Assembly: GCA_028866155.1 (NCBI GenBank)
Contig: JAGWIT010000011.1
Coordinates: forward strand, 1 to 22,334
Reading direction: 5' to 3'
Length of the DNA: 22,334 nt
Source of the DNA: Patescibacteria group bacterium
Lineage (GTDB): Bacteria > Patescibacteriota > Minisyncoccia > Phycocordibacterales > SBAW01
This document shows, in pieces, positions 1 to 5,246 of this stretch. Numbering within the stretch: the stretch's first letter is position 1; each line of letters opens with the position of its first letter. A program made the position numbers and the translations under genes. The notes under the pieces are model-generated. The model made no database searches and was not told where the DNA came from. It saw only the letters and a list, made by a program, of their open reading frames with translations.

Positions 1-495
1 CCCGCGCTTCACGTTGAGACTCTTGTTGTCGTTTTCGAGCTTGGCTTGCGAACCCAATATCATCAAGAGAAATTTTTCGTTCGGGTTATTCGTGAATTTC
101 TGCGTGTGCGTCCGAATCTCGACCAGGGATTTCTGATCCATCAAGTCGACCAGCACGCCGAGGTCGCCACCGTTTCTGCTCAAGCGATCGGGTGCCCAAG
201 TGAGAATCCCGTTGAATTTTCCTTCGCGGATATCCGTGAGCAGTTGTTGGAACACCGGTCGCTGCCCAGCTGCCTTAGCTGAATGTTTCTCCGAGCGCAC
301 TTCGACCACTTCTAATTTTTCTCTCGTCGCCAACGTACCCATTTCCCTGATCTGGCTCTCAATTGAGAGCGCCTGATGTTCGTCGTCTTCAGTCGATTTT
401 CTTGCGTACAAACAGTATTTAATTTTCTCGACCGGTCGCTCCGTCGGAGCGGCTACGCCCATCCGAGCCAAACCCTCTGCTATATGTGTTTCCAT
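1..495 (-). CDS. Serine recombinase, N-terminal catalytic domain (partial, runs off the window)
   Basis: Site-specific serine recombinase or large serine integrase, of the kind that moves integrative elements. The 165 visible residues contain the resolvase fold signature: YARKST with the candidate nucleophile Ser34, SIESQ (residues 44-48), the sulfate-loop-like RSEKHSAKAAGQRP (67-80), and DRLSRN (103-108) with the active-site arginine, followed by the start of the long linker helix. The start is the ATG at 495, with an AGG-type ribosome site about 10-15 nt upstream. An intrinsic terminator just upstream (604-635) suggests a separate promoter in 496-600, but I see no convincing one. The C-terminal DNA-binding half lies outside the window, so small resolvase and large integrase cannot be separated for certain. 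The long, spaced helix favours the large type common in CPR genomes. Confident on family, less so on the exact role. Confidence 0.9.
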   Translation of the reverse strand, partial: METHIAEGLARMGVAAPTERPVEKIKYCLYARKSTEDDEHQALSIESQIREMGTLATREKLEVVEVRSEKHSAKAAGQRPVFQQLLTDIREGKFNGILTWAPDRLSRNGGDLGVLVDLMDQKSLVEIRTHTQKFTNNPNEKFLLMILGSQAKLENDNKSLNVKRG

Positions 496-603
496 ATGTC
501 TAGACCTTACCTGCCTACTAATATCGACAGGTACAGGGATGACAGAACGGTGGTGGGTGTCCAGGAGGGGCGAGTTGGTAAGAAAAGGCTTGTGGGGTTT
601 GTT

Positions 604-635
604 AAAAATTAAAACAGCCACTTGTTAGTGACTGT
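604..635 (-). terminator. Intrinsic terminator between coiled-coil gene and recombinase
   Basis: Read on the minus strand, ACAGTCACT, loop AACA, AGTGGCTGT forms an 8-bp stem with one mismatch. It is followed directly by TTTTAATTTTT. It would end transcripts coming from the genes at 1058-2862 before they reach the recombinase. Confidence 0.6.
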
Positions 636-1057
636 CGGCCTATTTATACCCCGCAGGCTTGCGGAAGAAATTGGAGCTGTTCTTCGCGAGCCATCGCGAG
701 AGAACTTTAGACAATAATGATGCTTAATGGACGCATCATCATTCTCTGCGCCTGCTCCTCGGCACACCTCCCTTTGTGATTAGTTCGGGAGGATTTGTGG
801 ATTAGAAATCTCTGTTGCTCCATGTTCCCATGGGACAGATTTTCCTGATTCCGCATACGAAAGACAACGCTTTCGTATGCTTAGGCGCCCACTACCGCCT
901 AATCACCCTCTGATGGCCCAGAGGGGGATTCTCCTGTTTGCATCCGGTGTGCAAACTTCCAGAGAATCCTAGAATCGTTCGTGCCTGCTACGTGTGTTTG
1001 TGTGAACCTGAATACAGGCACTCCACACGCACCAGCAGCACGAACGATTCCTAATTA
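636..1057. other. Noncoding spacer packed with consecutive hairpins
   Basis: No credible gene. Successive inverted repeats read directly: 651-664 (CCGCA/TGCGG), 679-705 (GTTCT+TCGCGA stem with one bulge, loop GCCA), 717-739 (ATGATGC/GCATCAT), 853-880 (11 bp, GCATACGAAAG/CTTTCGTATGC), 881-902 (TTAGGCG/CGCCTAA), 906-925 (CCCTCT/AGAGGG), 926-969 (GGATTCTC/GAGAATCC enclosing GTTTGCA/TGCAAAC), and 972-1050 (13 bp perfect, then TGCT/AGCA, CGTGTG/CACACG and an apical CCTG-AATA-CAGG). Several abut with no gap. Function unknown: structured RNA, recombination or attachment region, and replication signal are all open. Confidence 0.7.
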
Positions 1058-1306
1058 TTAGAGCTTCCCATGGCGGGGGAAAGCGTTGCCCGTGGGCCCA
1101 GACCTAAGGGCCTCAAGCGCTTCGCGAGAACGTCGCAGAATGTCTGCATGTCTCGCGTCCTGCTCCTGTCGGAGGCGCTCAATCTCGTTATTGAGATCTT
1201 GCATCTGCTCTTCGTGAGCAGCCAGAAGCTCCGTTTTACGGCGCTTCGTTTCCTCCGTCGTCTCGCGCTTGAGGCGCACGAGCAGAGCCTTTAGGTCGTC
1301 GGTCAC
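1058..1306 (-). CDS. Small coiled-coil protein (unknown function)
   Basis: An 82-residue protein, almost entirely charged helix (ETTEETKRRK, EEQMQDLNNEIERLRQEQ, RRSREALEALRS) with heptad-like leucine spacing, so a coiled coil is likely over roughly residues 5-70. It ends in a short Gly/Pro tail. No family is recognised. The start chosen is GTG at 1306, because a perfect AGGAGG (1312-1317) sits 5 nt upstream. The GTG at 1310-1312 overlaps the ribosome site itself and is unlikely. The gene follows the conserved hairpin leader at 1320-1400 and precedes the terminator at 604-635, so it may be the last gene of the minus-strand operon. Such proteins in phages and plasmids can be scaffolds, partition adaptors or inhibitors. 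None of these can be chosen from sequence. Confidence 0.7.
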   Translation of the reverse strand: MTDDLKALLVRLKRETTEETKRRKTELLAAHEEQMQDLNNEIERLRQEQDARHADILRRSREALEALRSGPTGNAFPRHGKL

Positions 1307-1319
1307 GGGCACCTCCTAT

Positions 1320-1400
1320 GTTTGTGAAAGAACGAATCTCGATCGAGCGCTCGACTGTCCAAGCGCCGAATAGAGAGGGGGAATGATTTGCTATCCCCCT
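1320..1400 (-). repeat. Conserved leader module, copy 1 (hairpin + CCTCTCTATT + palindrome)
   Basis: Read on the plus strand: GAACGAATCTCGATCGAGCG, then the perfect palindrome CGAGCGCTCG (1344-1353), then CAAGCGCCGAATAGAGAGG, then a 7-bp hairpin AGGGGGA/TCCCCCT (1376-1382 with 1394-1400). Read on the minus strand it ends just before the AGGAGG of the coiled-coil gene, so it occupies that gene's 5' leader. It is closely matched by the copy at 2289-2369 and partly by 1864-1919. Confidence 0.75.
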
Positions 1401-1863
1401 ATAGAGATCTGGATAGAGAGTCGGTTCATTGGCAGAACCCCCTCTCCTTGTTTCGACAAAGAACCAAAGGTTGAGTGAGGAAAACCGGCGAGATGAGCTT
1501 GATTGCTTCATCTGTACGATTTTCTCTCCCTTTGCCTTTGCAATCCTTTGTGTACCACATACGGCGCTCTGCGCCGTTGGCCATCCAGTTGGCCACCCGA
1601 TTTTGAGGTTCGGGAACCCGCTCGATTTAAGGCTCGAGTCCGGCCCAGTTAGAAGTCGGGGGTTTCTGGTTGCAGAATGTTCCGCAAACAGGTCGGAGCT
1701 TGGCTCCGCATCCGCACTTCTAGGGCTACCTGCCTTTACTCGCCATGAATCCGCAGATTCATAACAAGCGCCAATAGGCAGGAATTACACCCCGTCAACG
1801 TTCAGAACTATCCGTAGATAGAACTATCTGTTGACTACCTCGCATTTCAAAGAACTTTCTCTG
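1401..1863. other. Hairpin-rich noncoding spacer
   Basis: No credible gene is seen. The stretch holds further short inverted repeats: 1423-1439 (GGTTC/GAACC), 1561-1577 (ACGGCGC-TCT-GCGCCGT), 1578-1595 (TGGCCA twice), 1607-1618 (GGTTC/GAACC), 1621-1638 (CTCGA/TCGAG), 1694-1708 (CGGAGC-TTG-GCTCCG), 1745-1762 (ATGAATC-CGCA-GATTCAT) and 1808-1821 (CTATC-CGTA-GATAG). Open frames crossing it have no ribosome site and look like shadows. Confidence 0.6.
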
Positions 1864-1919
1864 TGAGAACCTGACTGTCCGGGTTCTCAATAGAGAGGGG
1901 AAACTTGCGGCGTTCCCCT
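1864..1919 (-). repeat. Conserved leader module, copy 2 (diverged)
   Basis: The 8-bp hairpin TGAGAACC/GGTTCTCA (1864-1871 with 1882-1889) replaces the CGAGCGCTCG palindrome of the other copies. The invariant AATAGAGAGG (plus strand, 1889-1898) follows, and then the 7-bp hairpin AGGGGAA/TTCCCCT (1896-1902 with 1913-1919). It shares GACTGTCC with copy 1. It lies directly 3' of the receiver gene on the minus strand, with no clear gene following it. Confidence 0.65.
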
Positions 1920-1934
1920 GTTGCCGTAGAGACT

Positions 1935-2273
1935 TCATTCGAGGGCTTTGAGACCATCTGGAATTTTGTCCTTGTTGATTGCCCCCGCCGCACCCGCCGT
2001 GATTCCGTCCTGTCGCATTTTCTCGTCAGAGGAAATCATATACACGGGCGGTAGAATGCGGCCCTCAGCCACCCATCGACGAAGCGTGATCGGGCCGGTG
2101 ACATCATTGAGCAGATGGCCGTCGAGAAGCAATACGTCGAACTTCTGCTCCTGCATTTTCTTTTCCGCTTCGGCGGGAGTCGTCGCGCCCTCATATTCGT
2201 AATGCGCGGGCGAATACTGATACAGAAGCCCGCGCATGGACCGCCAGCAGTCATCAAGAACAAGAATCTTCAT
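1935..2273 (-). CDS. Stand-alone response-regulator receiver domain protein
   Basis: A 112-residue CheY-like receiver with no output domain. Visible landmarks: KILVLDD at the N terminus (acidic pair Asp7/Asp8), FDVLLLDG with the predicted phospho-acceptor Asp51, MISSD with Ser81 at the conserved Ser/Thr position, and INKDK with Lys101 or Lys103 as the conserved lysine. The start is ATG 2273, with GGGAG 8 nt upstream. The in-frame ATG at 2288 lies inside the leader. The gene sits in the same minus-strand set as the 134-aa and coiled-coil genes, downstream of leader module copy 3. No histidine kinase is nearby, so its partner, if any, must be elsewhere. The fold is assigned confidently. Whether it is phosphorylated is inference. 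Confidence 0.85.
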   Translation of the reverse strand: MKILVLDDCWRSMRGLLYQYSPAHYEYEGATTPAEAEKKMQEQKFDVLLLDGHLLNDVTGPITLRRWVAEGRILPPVYMISSDEKMRQDGITAGAAGAINKDKIPDGLKALE

Positions 2274-2288
2274 GGCAGAGTCTCCCAT

Positions 2289-2369
2289 GGTTGAAAGAAC
2301 GAATCCCGATCGAGCGCTCGAAGTAAGTTCAAGCGCCGAATAGAGAGGAGAAATGTGCCAGATTTCTCC
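2289..2369 (-). repeat. Conserved leader module, copy 3
   Basis: This nearly repeats copy 1: TTGAAAGAACGAATCCCGAT, the palindrome CGAGCGCTCG (2311-2320), CAAGCGCCGAATAGAGAGG, then an 8-bp hairpin GGAGAAAT/ATTTCTCC (2347-2354 with 2362-2369). The terminal hairpin has a different sequence from copies 1 and 2 but keeps full pairing. It occupies the 5' leader of the receiver gene. A further 6-bp hairpin AGCGGG/CCCGCT lies at 2424-2442 before the upstream gene ends. Confidence 0.75.
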
Positions 2370-2457
2370 AAGATAGTTTTGCTCCTACTGCCTCCTTGCG
2401 AGTGCTCAGAGCTTCTGTTGCCAAGCGGGATATCAGCCCGCTCCGATCTTCGGGGCA

Positions 2458-2862
2458 TTAATTTATTTTTCCAATTCGCCATCCTCTAACCCGCACATTA
2501 GGATCGAATTTCATATAAGCTCCGGGCCAATTATTGGTCGCCCGATCCAATGAGCCGCGGAGGTCTTGTACCCAGAATAGATCTTGACCGCCAACCTCAA
2601 TATGCTGATCATGCGATACCATATCCACTGTTACATCGTTGCAGCCAACCTTTTCCTTGCGAGAGAAGGGCGAGAAATCACCCTCAGCCGTAGTCCCAAT
2701 TATTAACGACGGAAAGGAATAAATTTGATCCTTCTCTATCTTGGCCATGGCTTCTTGCAGAGTTTCGCATTCATCCTTAAGCTCAAACAAAGTTCCGCAA
2801 GGTACGCAACCAACAAAGTTAGGGCCCACTGCGACGATCTTGTAAGGCTTATTCGCGTTCAT
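2458..2862 (-). CDS. Unknown 134-residue protein, first gene of the minus-strand element operon
   Basis: No family recognised. The protein is mixed alpha/beta in appearance, with a CVPC motif near residues 19-22, a short helical stretch (LQEAMAKIEKDQ, about 35-46) and an aromatic C-terminal third (DLFWVQD, NNWPGAYMKF, RVRGWRIGK). There is no signal peptide or membrane segment. The start ATG at 2862 has AGGAG 7 nt upstream. A near-consensus promoter at 2917-2945 gives it a leader of about 48 nt that contains a 5-bp hairpin AGGCC/GGCCT. As the promoter-proximal gene before the receiver protein, it may share that operon's role, but no function can be stated. Confidence 0.75.
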   Translation of the reverse strand: MNANKPYKIVAVGPNFVGCVPCGTLFELKDECETLQEAMAKIEKDQIYSFPSLIIGTTAEGDFSPFSRKEKVGCNDVTVDMVSHDQHIEVGGQDLFWVQDLRGSLDRATNNWPGAYMKFDPNVRVRGWRIGKIN

Positions 2863-2916
2863 GGTTTATCTCCTGCTGAGAGGCCGGTATGGCCTGTTTC
2901 GATGAACTCTGCGAAC

Positions 2917-2945
2917 AGTATACTCTGTGCAATATAAAAAGTCAA
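2917..2945 (-). promoter_or_regulatory. Sigma70-type promoter for the minus-strand element operon
   Basis: On the minus strand, TTGACT (2940-2945), a 17-nt spacer and TATACT (2917-2922). This is the best promoter in the window. The expected transcript start is near 2910. Confidence 0.85.
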
Positions 2946-3038
2946 GTCCTATGACCATAATATTGCCTATAAAATAGCTAATTTAGTTATGTTTTACAAC
3001 ATGTTATCTATGACGGTACTATAAATCATCAAAAACTA

Positions 3039-3067
3039 TTGACTATTTTATTGACTTGGTATAGGAT
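3039..3067 (+). promoter_or_regulatory. Promoter of the TrmB-like regulator gene
   Basis: TTGACT (3039-3044), 17 nt, TAGGAT (3062-3067), within an AT-rich divergent spacer. The predicted start, about 3074, is only about 3 nt from the ATG at 3077. A second TTGACT at 3051 overlaps the spacer. Confidence 0.6.
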
Positions 3068-3076
3068 AGGAACCGT

Positions 3077-3811
3077 ATGGAAATCAAAGAAGCCCTGCAG
3101 AGTATAGGCCTGGGCGACAAGGAATCGGCCGTATACACGGCCCTCCTGCAGCTGGGCCGCTCCTCGGCCTACGGGATAGCCCAAAAAAGCGGCCTCAAGA
3201 AGCCGACCACCTATGTTGTGTTAGACGAACTTATCAAAAAAGGCCTTGTGCAGAAGGTGCCGCGCGTCCGCAAGCAGCTCTATGTGGCCCAGTCGCCGGA
3301 GGCTGCCTTTGCTCTTGCGGAAGAGAAGTTGAACCTTGCAAAACAGAAGTTGCCGCAGCTGCTTGCAATGTCGAAGGGCGAGGAGACAAAAGTAAGCACG
3401 CTATATTTCGAGGGAGTGAACGGCATCAAGCAGATGCTCGAATACAAGCTCAAGGAACTAGACGGCAAGGAAATGCTTGGGTTTTGGGCAACCGACATGA
3501 ACGCGCCGAAAGAGTTACAGGACTACTTCAAGACTGAATTCGCACAGAACAACAAGAAGCATCGCATTGACATGCGCGGTATTGTCCCTATGCATGAAAG
3601 CTTGAAGGATTACCGCGAGGCCGATGCTGCGTTCGGCCGTACCATGAAAGTAGTTCCGTATGAGCAGTATTCTTCCGAGGTCGCCATAGATACCGTTGGC
3701 GATCTTGTACGGATACAGGATTACAAGAATCTCCAGGGCGTCATTATCGAAAACAAAGACGTCGCCAAGACGGTGCGGGAGATTTTTGAGATGACGTGGT
3801 CTAAGTATTAG
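3077..3811 (+). CDS. TrmB-family transcriptional regulator
   Basis: A 244-residue DNA-binding regulator. The N-terminal winged helix (about residues 1-75) reads LGDKESAVYTALLQLGRSSA, then the recognition helix region SGLKKPTTYVVLDELIKKGL and the wing RVRKQLYVAQSPEAA. This is the typical TrmB pattern. A helical linker (80-100) leads to a PLD-like or effector-binding C-terminal half (105-244). Such proteins are frequent in archaea and CPR bacteria and often respond to sugars, but the ligand cannot be read here. The gene is transcribed divergently from the left element across a 214-bp AT-rich gap, so it could regulate that element, itself, or a remote target. It is at the edge of core-type gene content, and codon use looks normal. 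Family confident, target unknown. Confidence 0.88.
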   Translation: MEIKEALQSIGLGDKESAVYTALLQLGRSSAYGIAQKSGLKKPTTYVVLDELIKKGLVQKVPRVRKQLYVAQSPEAAFALAEEKLNLAKQKLPQLLAMSKGEETKVSTLYFEGVNGIKQMLEYKLKELDGKEMLGFWATDMNAPKELQDYFKTEFAQNNKKHRIDMRGIVPMHESLKDYREADAAFGRTMKVVPYEQYSSEVAIDTVGDLVRIQDYKNLQGVIIENKDVAKTVREIFEMTWSKY

Positions 3812-3818
3812 TATTAGA

Positions 3819-4201
3819 AATGAGACAATCAAAAATGAGCAAAAAGTGTCTCATTAGTCTCATTTGCACACAGTTAAGCCATATTTTAAAGGGCGAATGA
3901 GACACGCACCCCGTGAATGTTACAGTCAGAAAACGCAGAAATCGTGTAACATTTGTAACATTCCGCTCTAAAATCACACGGTTGAATGTCTGATTTTTGT
4001 GTCCGATTTGTCCGATTTTGCACAGACCTGTGTGCCATTCTCGTGTGCAATTTGTGCAATTTTGGGTTCGCAACCGTGAGGGCCGCCCGAGAAGTTCCTC
4101 CGATTCCTTGAATACCCTTATGGTGCTTGCCGGAATGTCAAAAAGCGCACAAAAAACCGAACACTTCGTACTATGCGCTTCTGTGTTCGGTTTGTTCGGT
4201 T
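3819..4201. repeat. Array of five paired 9-mer modules with variable cores
   Basis: Five tandem 18-nt pairs of the form TGTnnnATT TGTnnnATT: 3847-3864 (CTC; first letter of the second unit is A), 3945-3962 (AAC), 4000-4017 (CCG), 4044-4061 (GCA) and 4184-4201 (TCG, with G in place of A). Within a pair the two units are identical or nearly so. Between pairs only the core differs. Each pair is preceded, 19-20 nt upstream, by an inverted copy with the same core: 3819-3827, 3916-3924, 3972-3980 (degenerate), 4016-4024 (partial), 4155-4163. Pairs 3 and 4 have an extra near-copy exactly 4 nt before (3987-3995, 4031-4039). Another inverted copy (3896-3905) follows pair 1. No gene is credible in 3812-4362. 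Confidence 0.8.
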
Positions 4202-4310
4202 TTGCTGCTGACCATGAGGCCTCGATCCGGTACGATTGAAGCTATCCGAAAAACCCTTAGGTTGCCTCACTTGGGTTGGTGCGCTACCGTGAGGGGGCAC
4301 CGATTTTTAA
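4070..4310. repeat. Degenerate ~140-bp tandem duplication
   Basis: Sequence after pair 4 (ACCGTGAGG near 4074, then CCCTTATGGTGC near 4115) recurs about 140 nt later after pair 5 (ACCATGAGG near 4211, then CCCTTAGGTTGC near 4256). ACCGTGAGGG appears once more near 4285. The distance between pairs 4 and 5 is also 140 nt, so the paired 9-mers belong to a larger decaying unit. Confidence 0.55.
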
Positions 4311-4324
4311 GGGCTTGACTCGTG

Positions 4325-4333
4325 TGCTATAAT
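4325..4333 (+). promoter_or_regulatory. Extended -10 promoter of the glutaredoxin gene
   Basis: TGCTATAAT: a perfect -10 hexamer (4328-4333) with the TG extension and no good -35 at 17 nt. The predicted start near 4340 leaves a leader of about 23 nt without a ribosome site. Confidence 0.7.
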
Positions 4334-4362
4334 TACCAAATAAACATTAAACAGAAACTTGT

Positions 4363-4602
4363 ATGGACAAGCATGTGACCATTTACTCGACGCCGACCTG
4401 CCACTTTTGCCAGATGGCAAAGGAGTTTTTTGCCGAAAAAAACATCCAATACACCGCCTATGACGTCGCTTCGGACGCGGCAAAGCGCCAAGAGATGATA
4501 CAGCTCACGGGCCAGCTCGGCGTGCCGGTCATTGTTGTTGGCGATTCAATTATGGTCGGCTTCGACCGCGAAAAGCTCGCCAACAAACTGGGAGTTAAAT
4601 AA
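4363..4602 (+). CDS. Glutaredoxin / NrdH-type thiol-disulfide oxidoreductase
   Basis: A 79-residue cytoplasmic thioredoxin-fold protein that reduces disulfides or supplies electrons to reductases. The active site is CHFC (Cys13-Cys16) in the expected STPTCHFC context after the first beta strand. GVPVIVVG (residues 53-60) supplies the cis-proline loop at Pro55, and GFDREKL is the typical C-terminal glutathione/NrdH-like segment. Length matches the small glutaredoxin class. There is no signal peptide. The start ATG at 4363 has no Shine-Dalgarno site. The gene is convergent with tRNA-Gly. Whether it acts with glutathione, thioredoxin reductase or ribonucleotide reductase cannot be decided here. 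Confidence 0.93.
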   Translation: MDKHVTIYSTPTCHFCQMAKEFFAEKNIQYTAYDVASDAAKRQEMIQLTGQLGVPVIVVGDSIMVGFDREKLANKLGVK

Positions 4603-4606
4603 TAAT

Positions 4607-4680
4607 TGGTGCGGGATGCGAGAATCGAACTCGCGTCCTGTGCTTGGGAAGCACATGTTTTGCCACTAAACTAATCCCGC
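4607..4680 (-). tRNA. tRNA-Gly (anticodon CCC), CCA end encoded
   Basis: A full cloverleaf on the minus strand: acceptor GCGGGAT/ATCCCGC, D stem GTTT/AAAC, anticodon stem TGTGC/GCACA with loop TTCCCAA (anticodon CCC, reading GGG), and T stem GCGAG/CTCGC with loop TTCGATT. The discriminator A is followed by an encoded CCA. It lies 21 nt downstream of the FtsB-like gene on the same strand, and the two may share a transcript. Confidence 0.96.
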
Positions 4681-4701
4681 TTCTAAACGACAAAAAAGAG
4701 T

Positions 4702-5094
4702 TTACCATGGAAAGAGCGCGTGGAATATGCGGCTGAATATGTTCGACGAAGCGGGTTCTGCAGGCGTCGTCGAGGCCGCATCCTTGACTATCTGTATCTC
4801 GCCCTCCCCGGGCCTGGCGACCCCATAGCGCTCGCGCATCTGAGTCTCAACACCCTCCGAGGATGACAGCGAGGCGACCGCCGCATTTACCTGCGATTCT
4901 TGCAGCTTCAGCGAGGCAAGGTTCTGTTGAGCAACCGCGTCGGCCGCGGCGCTCGAGGAGAACTTGCCGTACATCTCCCACGCGCCGCGCACTGCCGTAA
5001 CGGTGACGACGAGCAGGACCAGCACTCCCGCGAGGTGTGCGGCAAAACGCAGTATCTCCTTTCTGCGGCCGCGCCGCCGATTGAAATCACGCAT
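4702..5094 (-). CDS. FtsB/DivIC-like septum formation initiator
   Basis: A 130-residue bitopic membrane protein of the divisome, which in other bacteria links FtsL and FtsQ at the septum. The N terminus is strongly basic (RRRGRRKE). One membrane helix spans about 17-37 (HLAGVLVLLVVTVTAV). A coiled coil (about 50-80, rich in Gln, Leu and Ala) leads to the diagnostic REKYG-type motif, here MRERYGVARPGEGEIQIV (residues 86-103). The tail ends with an amphipathic FSRIFHALFPW. The start ATG at 5094 lies exactly 7 nt below a TATACT -10 box, so the mRNA is probably leaderless. tRNA-Gly follows on the same strand. Sequence alone cannot decide between FtsB and DivIC, so no symbol is given. Confidence 0.85.
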   Translation of the reverse strand: MRDFNRRRGRRKEILRFAAHLAGVLVLLVVTVTAVRGAWEMYGKFSSSAAADAVAQQNLASLKLQESQVNAAVASLSSSEGVETQMRERYGVARPGEGEIQIVKDAASTTPAEPASSNIFSRIFHALFPW

Positions 5095-5108
5095 AGATAC
5101 AGTATACT
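5081..5108 (+). promoter_or_regulatory. Plus-strand promoter of a bidirectional leaderless pair
   Basis: TTGAAA (5081-5086), 16 nt, TATACT (5103-5108). The expected start at 5115 is the A of the ATG of the small membrane peptide. Confidence 0.65.
5101..5106 (-). promoter_or_regulatory. Minus-strand -10 box of the FtsB-like gene
   Basis: The palindromic AGTATACT gives TATACT on this strand too. The start predicted 7 nt below it is 5094, the first base of the FtsB-like ATG. The -35 is weak. Confidence 0.6.
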
Positions 5109-5114
5109 GCTTTC

Positions 5115-5231
5115 ATGCCCGACCTTTTCGGCAAAAACCACAAAAAATACGTCCGCGTCATTTCTATCATATTCAGCATCGTGCTGATAGTAGGGATGGT
5201 GCTCTCCTACTTCGCGATAGCCGGTTTTTAG
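5115..5231 (+). CDS. 38-residue single-span membrane peptide (unknown)
   Basis: A short frame, ATG at 5115 to TAG at 5231, encoding MPDLFGKNHKKYVRVISI followed by a hydrophobic helix (about residues 15-36, IIFSIVLIVGMVLSYFAIAG) and ending in Phe. A basic N-terminal stretch before one membrane span predicts the N terminus inside the cell. A good TTGAAA-16-TATACT promoter places the transcript start on the ATG itself. The gene is divergent from the FtsB-like gene and convergent with lepA, ending 15 nt before the lepA stop. No family recognised. The promoter, the clean hydrophobic profile and the fit between genes support a real gene, but its length makes this moderate. Confidence 0.6.
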   Translation: MPDLFGKNHKKYVRVISIIFSIVLIVGMVLSYFAIAGF

Positions 5232-5246
5232 CCTGCCTCTTCGCCG

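Noticed and set aside
1364..1382. AATAGAGAGGGG on the plus strand resembles the end of a T7-type phage promoter
   Set aside because: The similarity is short, the conserved upstream half is absent, and the genes lie on the other strand.
3819..4201. CRISPR array
   Set aside because: Repeats are 9-nt with variable cores and irregular spacing, and there are no cas genes. It does not fit.
3801..4300. Minus-strand frames with N-x-T-N-x-T repeats across the 9-mer array
   Set aside because: The frames are broken between sites, lack start signals and share no frame throughout. Treated as DNA repeats, with decayed coding left as an alternative.
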